Source: Bacteroidales bacterium (GTDB lineage Bacteria > Bacteroidota > Bacteroidia > Bacteroidales > P3). Taken from it: a stretch of DNA of 64,000 nucleotides. The translations under genes were made by a program, and so were the position numbers. Under the pieces are notes generated by a model that saw only the letters and a program-made list of their open reading frames with translations, did not search any database and had not been told where the DNA came from. Position 1 is the stretch's first letter. Every line of letters starts with the position of its first letter. The DNA is taken from contig JAFUGA010000018.1 of NCBI GenBank assembly GCA_017469625.1, positions 1 through 64,000 of the forward strand. The letters are read 5' to 3'. Below are positions 62,345 through 64,000 of this stretch, one piece after another.

Positions 62345-64000
62345 TTATTCGTCAGAATTGTTATGTATAAAATTTTGATAAGCCAAAAAGACATTAGCCC
62401 TTGACATACAACCTACAAATTTTCCTTTATCCAAAATGATGATTGTATATCTATCCACACCTTTAAACTTTTTGACTATCTTTTCCATACTATCGTTTAT
62501 ATCTGCTATGAAATATTCAGAGTAACGCATAAAACTTTTAACCTTTAGTTTATCGTAAAATTCTGAATGGAAGAGTACTCCCCTTACATCGTCCAAAACT
62601 ATTACCCCTTTAAAATTGTTGTCTTTATCTACAACAGGGAAGAAACTCCTTGAAGAGTTTTCTACCGCTCTTACTATATCTCTAAGTGTGTCGTCTTCGT
62701 TCAGTTTGTAGAAATTGGTTTCCAAAATTTTGGATTTGTCCATAAAATGTATAGCAGTCTTATCTTTGTTGTGTGTCATAAGGTCGCCGTGTTTTGCCAA
62801 AGGCTGTGCGTAAATGGAATACCTATTTACACTTCTTACTACCAAATAACAGATAGTTGTAGAAATCATCAACGGAGCAAATAACGCATATCCTCCTGTT
62901 ATTTCCGCAATAAGGAAGATAGAAGTCATAGGTGCGTACATTATTCCCGCCATAACCGAAGCCATACCCACCAAAACAAAATTGCTTTCTTCAACACTCA
63001 CTCCTATACCTAAAACATTTATCAACCTTGCTACAAAAAATCCTACAAAACCACCAATGAACAATGATGGAGCAAAGACACCTCCCACTCCTCCTGAAGC
63101 ACAGGTAATGGTAGTAGCAAAGGCTTTAATCAAAACTATGGCAAGTGATATTAGAATGACTAAATAAAGGTTGTCCTTCATCTCAAAAAAGAAACTATTT
63201 GTAAGAAGTGAAGATATATCGTTTTTCAATAGTTCATTCAATCCTGCATAACCTTCTCCAAAAAGAGGTGGAAAGATATAAACCATTGTACCTAAAAGAA
63301 TACCTCCTACAATTATCTTCCACACTGCATTGAGTTTTCTGAACATTTTGGTAACAAATCCATTTACTCTAAAATAGTACAGAGATATTATAGCAGAAAC
63401 CACTCCTAAGATAATGAAAGAAGGTATCTTTGCCAATTCAAACGGGGTTGTAACCGAATAAGAAAACTGTGCATCTGGACCAAGGAAAAAGTAAGCAATC
63501 ATTGCGGCAGTTATAGCAGAGATAAGCATAGGCAAAACTGAAACCATACTTAAATCTAACATCAAAACCTCAAAAGCAAACAAGATTCCAGCAATAGGGG
63601 CTTTGAAAGCACCAGCAATAGCACCTGCTGCTCCACAACCAATAAGAAGAGTTGTAAGATGAGAATTAAGACGGAAAAACCTTGAAATATTAGATGCTAT
63701 AGCACTACCTGTATATACAATAGGGGCTTCCAATCCTACCGAACCACCAAAAGCAACCGTAATAGAGGAAGTAAGCATAGATGACCAGCAGTTATGAGGT
63801 GCTATCTTACCTCCTTTCCTTGATATAGCGAACATTACTTTGCTCACTCCGTGAGATAAATCGTCTTTTATAACATATCTTACTATCAACACAGTTATTG
63901 CTATACCTATCATAGGATACATTAGAAACAAAAAATTTCCTCTATCTGCAGTAACGAAAGACCAACTTGTAATAAGATTATATGTATAGGAAACAATATT
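62345..64000 (-). CDS. ClC-family chloride channel/transporter with CBS domains (5' end outside window)
   Basis: At least 551 residues; the frame stays open to the right edge, so the N-terminus is missing. The ion path is marked by GGSVGLEAPIVYTGSAIAS, the counterpart of GREGP with the gating glutamate, and by GGVGGVFAPSLFIGGFVG. Two CBS domains close the chain (MDKSKILETNFYKLNEDDTL and VKSFMRYSEYFIADINDSM), which in relatives bind adenine nucleotides. It moves chloride or exchanges it for protons in the inner membrane. Confidence 0.88.
   Translation of the reverse strand, partial: NIVSYTYNLITSWSFVTADRGNFLFLMYPMIGIAITVLIVRYVIKDDLSHGVSKVMFAISRKGGKIAPHNCWSSMLTSSITVAFGGSVGLEAPIVYTGSAIASNISRFFRLNSHLTTLLIGCGAAGAIAGAFKAPIAGILFAFEVLMLDLSMVSVLPMLISAITAAMIAYFFLGPDAQFSYSVTTPFELAKIPSFIILGVVSAIISLYYFRVNGFVTKMFRKLNAVWKIIVGGILLGTMVYIFPPLFGEGYAGLNELLKNDISSLLTNSFFFEMKDNLYLVILISLAIVLIKAFATTITCASGGVGGVFAPSLFIGGFVGFFVARLINVLGIGVSVEESNFVLVGMASVMAGIMYAPMTSIFLIAEITGGYALFAPLMISTTICYLVVRSVNRYSIYAQPLAKHGDLMTHNKDKTAIHFMDKSKILETNFYKLNEDDTLRDIVRAVENSSRSFFPVVDKDNNFKGVIVLDDVRGVLFHSEFYDKLKVKSFMRYSEYFIADINDSMEKIVKKFKGVDRYTIIILDKGKFVGCMSRANVFLAYQNFIHNNSDE

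Overview
The window is AT-rich bacterial chromosome from a member of the Bacteroidota, most likely Bacteroidales-like. The evidence is the recurring -7 promoter box TAnnTTTG, outer-membrane beta-barrels of PorT type, a TonB-domain lipoprotein, Rho with a long disordered insert, split transketolase, and Bacteroidota versions of Ptb, MltG, PdxA and GlyS. The Bcd-EtfBA operon, phosphate butyryltransferase and a fused NfnAB-type transhydrogenase together suggest an anaerobe that makes butyrate. I cannot name the species.

Layout. 0-3.9 kb is accessory DNA: a Toprim-like (DUF6371-type) gene whose N-terminus is made of two repeat families, four tandem promoter-plus-terminator cassettes that look like small RNA genes, two tiny membrane-protein ORFs, a phosphoribosyltransferase and a strongly folded RNA region behind a duplicated 53-bp promoter. 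3.9-8.9 kb holds an MFS transporter, a class III aminotransferase and a Pif1-like helicase. 8.9-15.3 kb holds a split transketolase operon with a vWA protein inside it, then bcd-etfB-etfA. 15.8-29.6 kb is largely housekeeping (S9 peptidase, rsmG, tRNA-Ser, prmC, ribD, hutI, ligA, pdxA, leucyl aminopeptidase), with an unusual membrane SH3b plus PARP-like ADP-ribosyltransferase at 23.1-24.7 kb. 29.7-32.3 kb is a restriction-modification operon with two intact methyltransferases and a broken HNH nuclease. 32.4-41 kb holds mtaB, a TPR protein, gyrA, a TonB-domain lipoprotein, a D-2-hydroxyacid dehydrogenase and an RlmI-like methyltransferase. 41-43.8 kb encodes a RyR-domain protein and a membrane protein with RCK/TrkA-like and RyR-like regions. 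43.8-45.0 kb is non-coding: repeats, then four hairpins, then degenerate copies of the repeats seen in the first gene. 45-64 kb holds SRP RNA, mltG, ptb, a PAS protein, a radical SAM protein, nfnAB, rho-glyS, an ECF sigma/anti-sigma/OMP operon, a lipid A deacylase, asd and a ClC channel cut by the window edge.

The most striking feature is a family of 21-bp-period repeats found at eleven places, mostly in intergenic gaps, with units in both orientations. One array is read through as the start of the first gene. The best candidates for undescribed biology are the four-cassette small RNA array (about 1.04-1.61 kb), the folded RNA and small membrane ORF locus (3.14-3.84 kb), the membrane PARP-like protein, and the membrane RCK-RyR operon.
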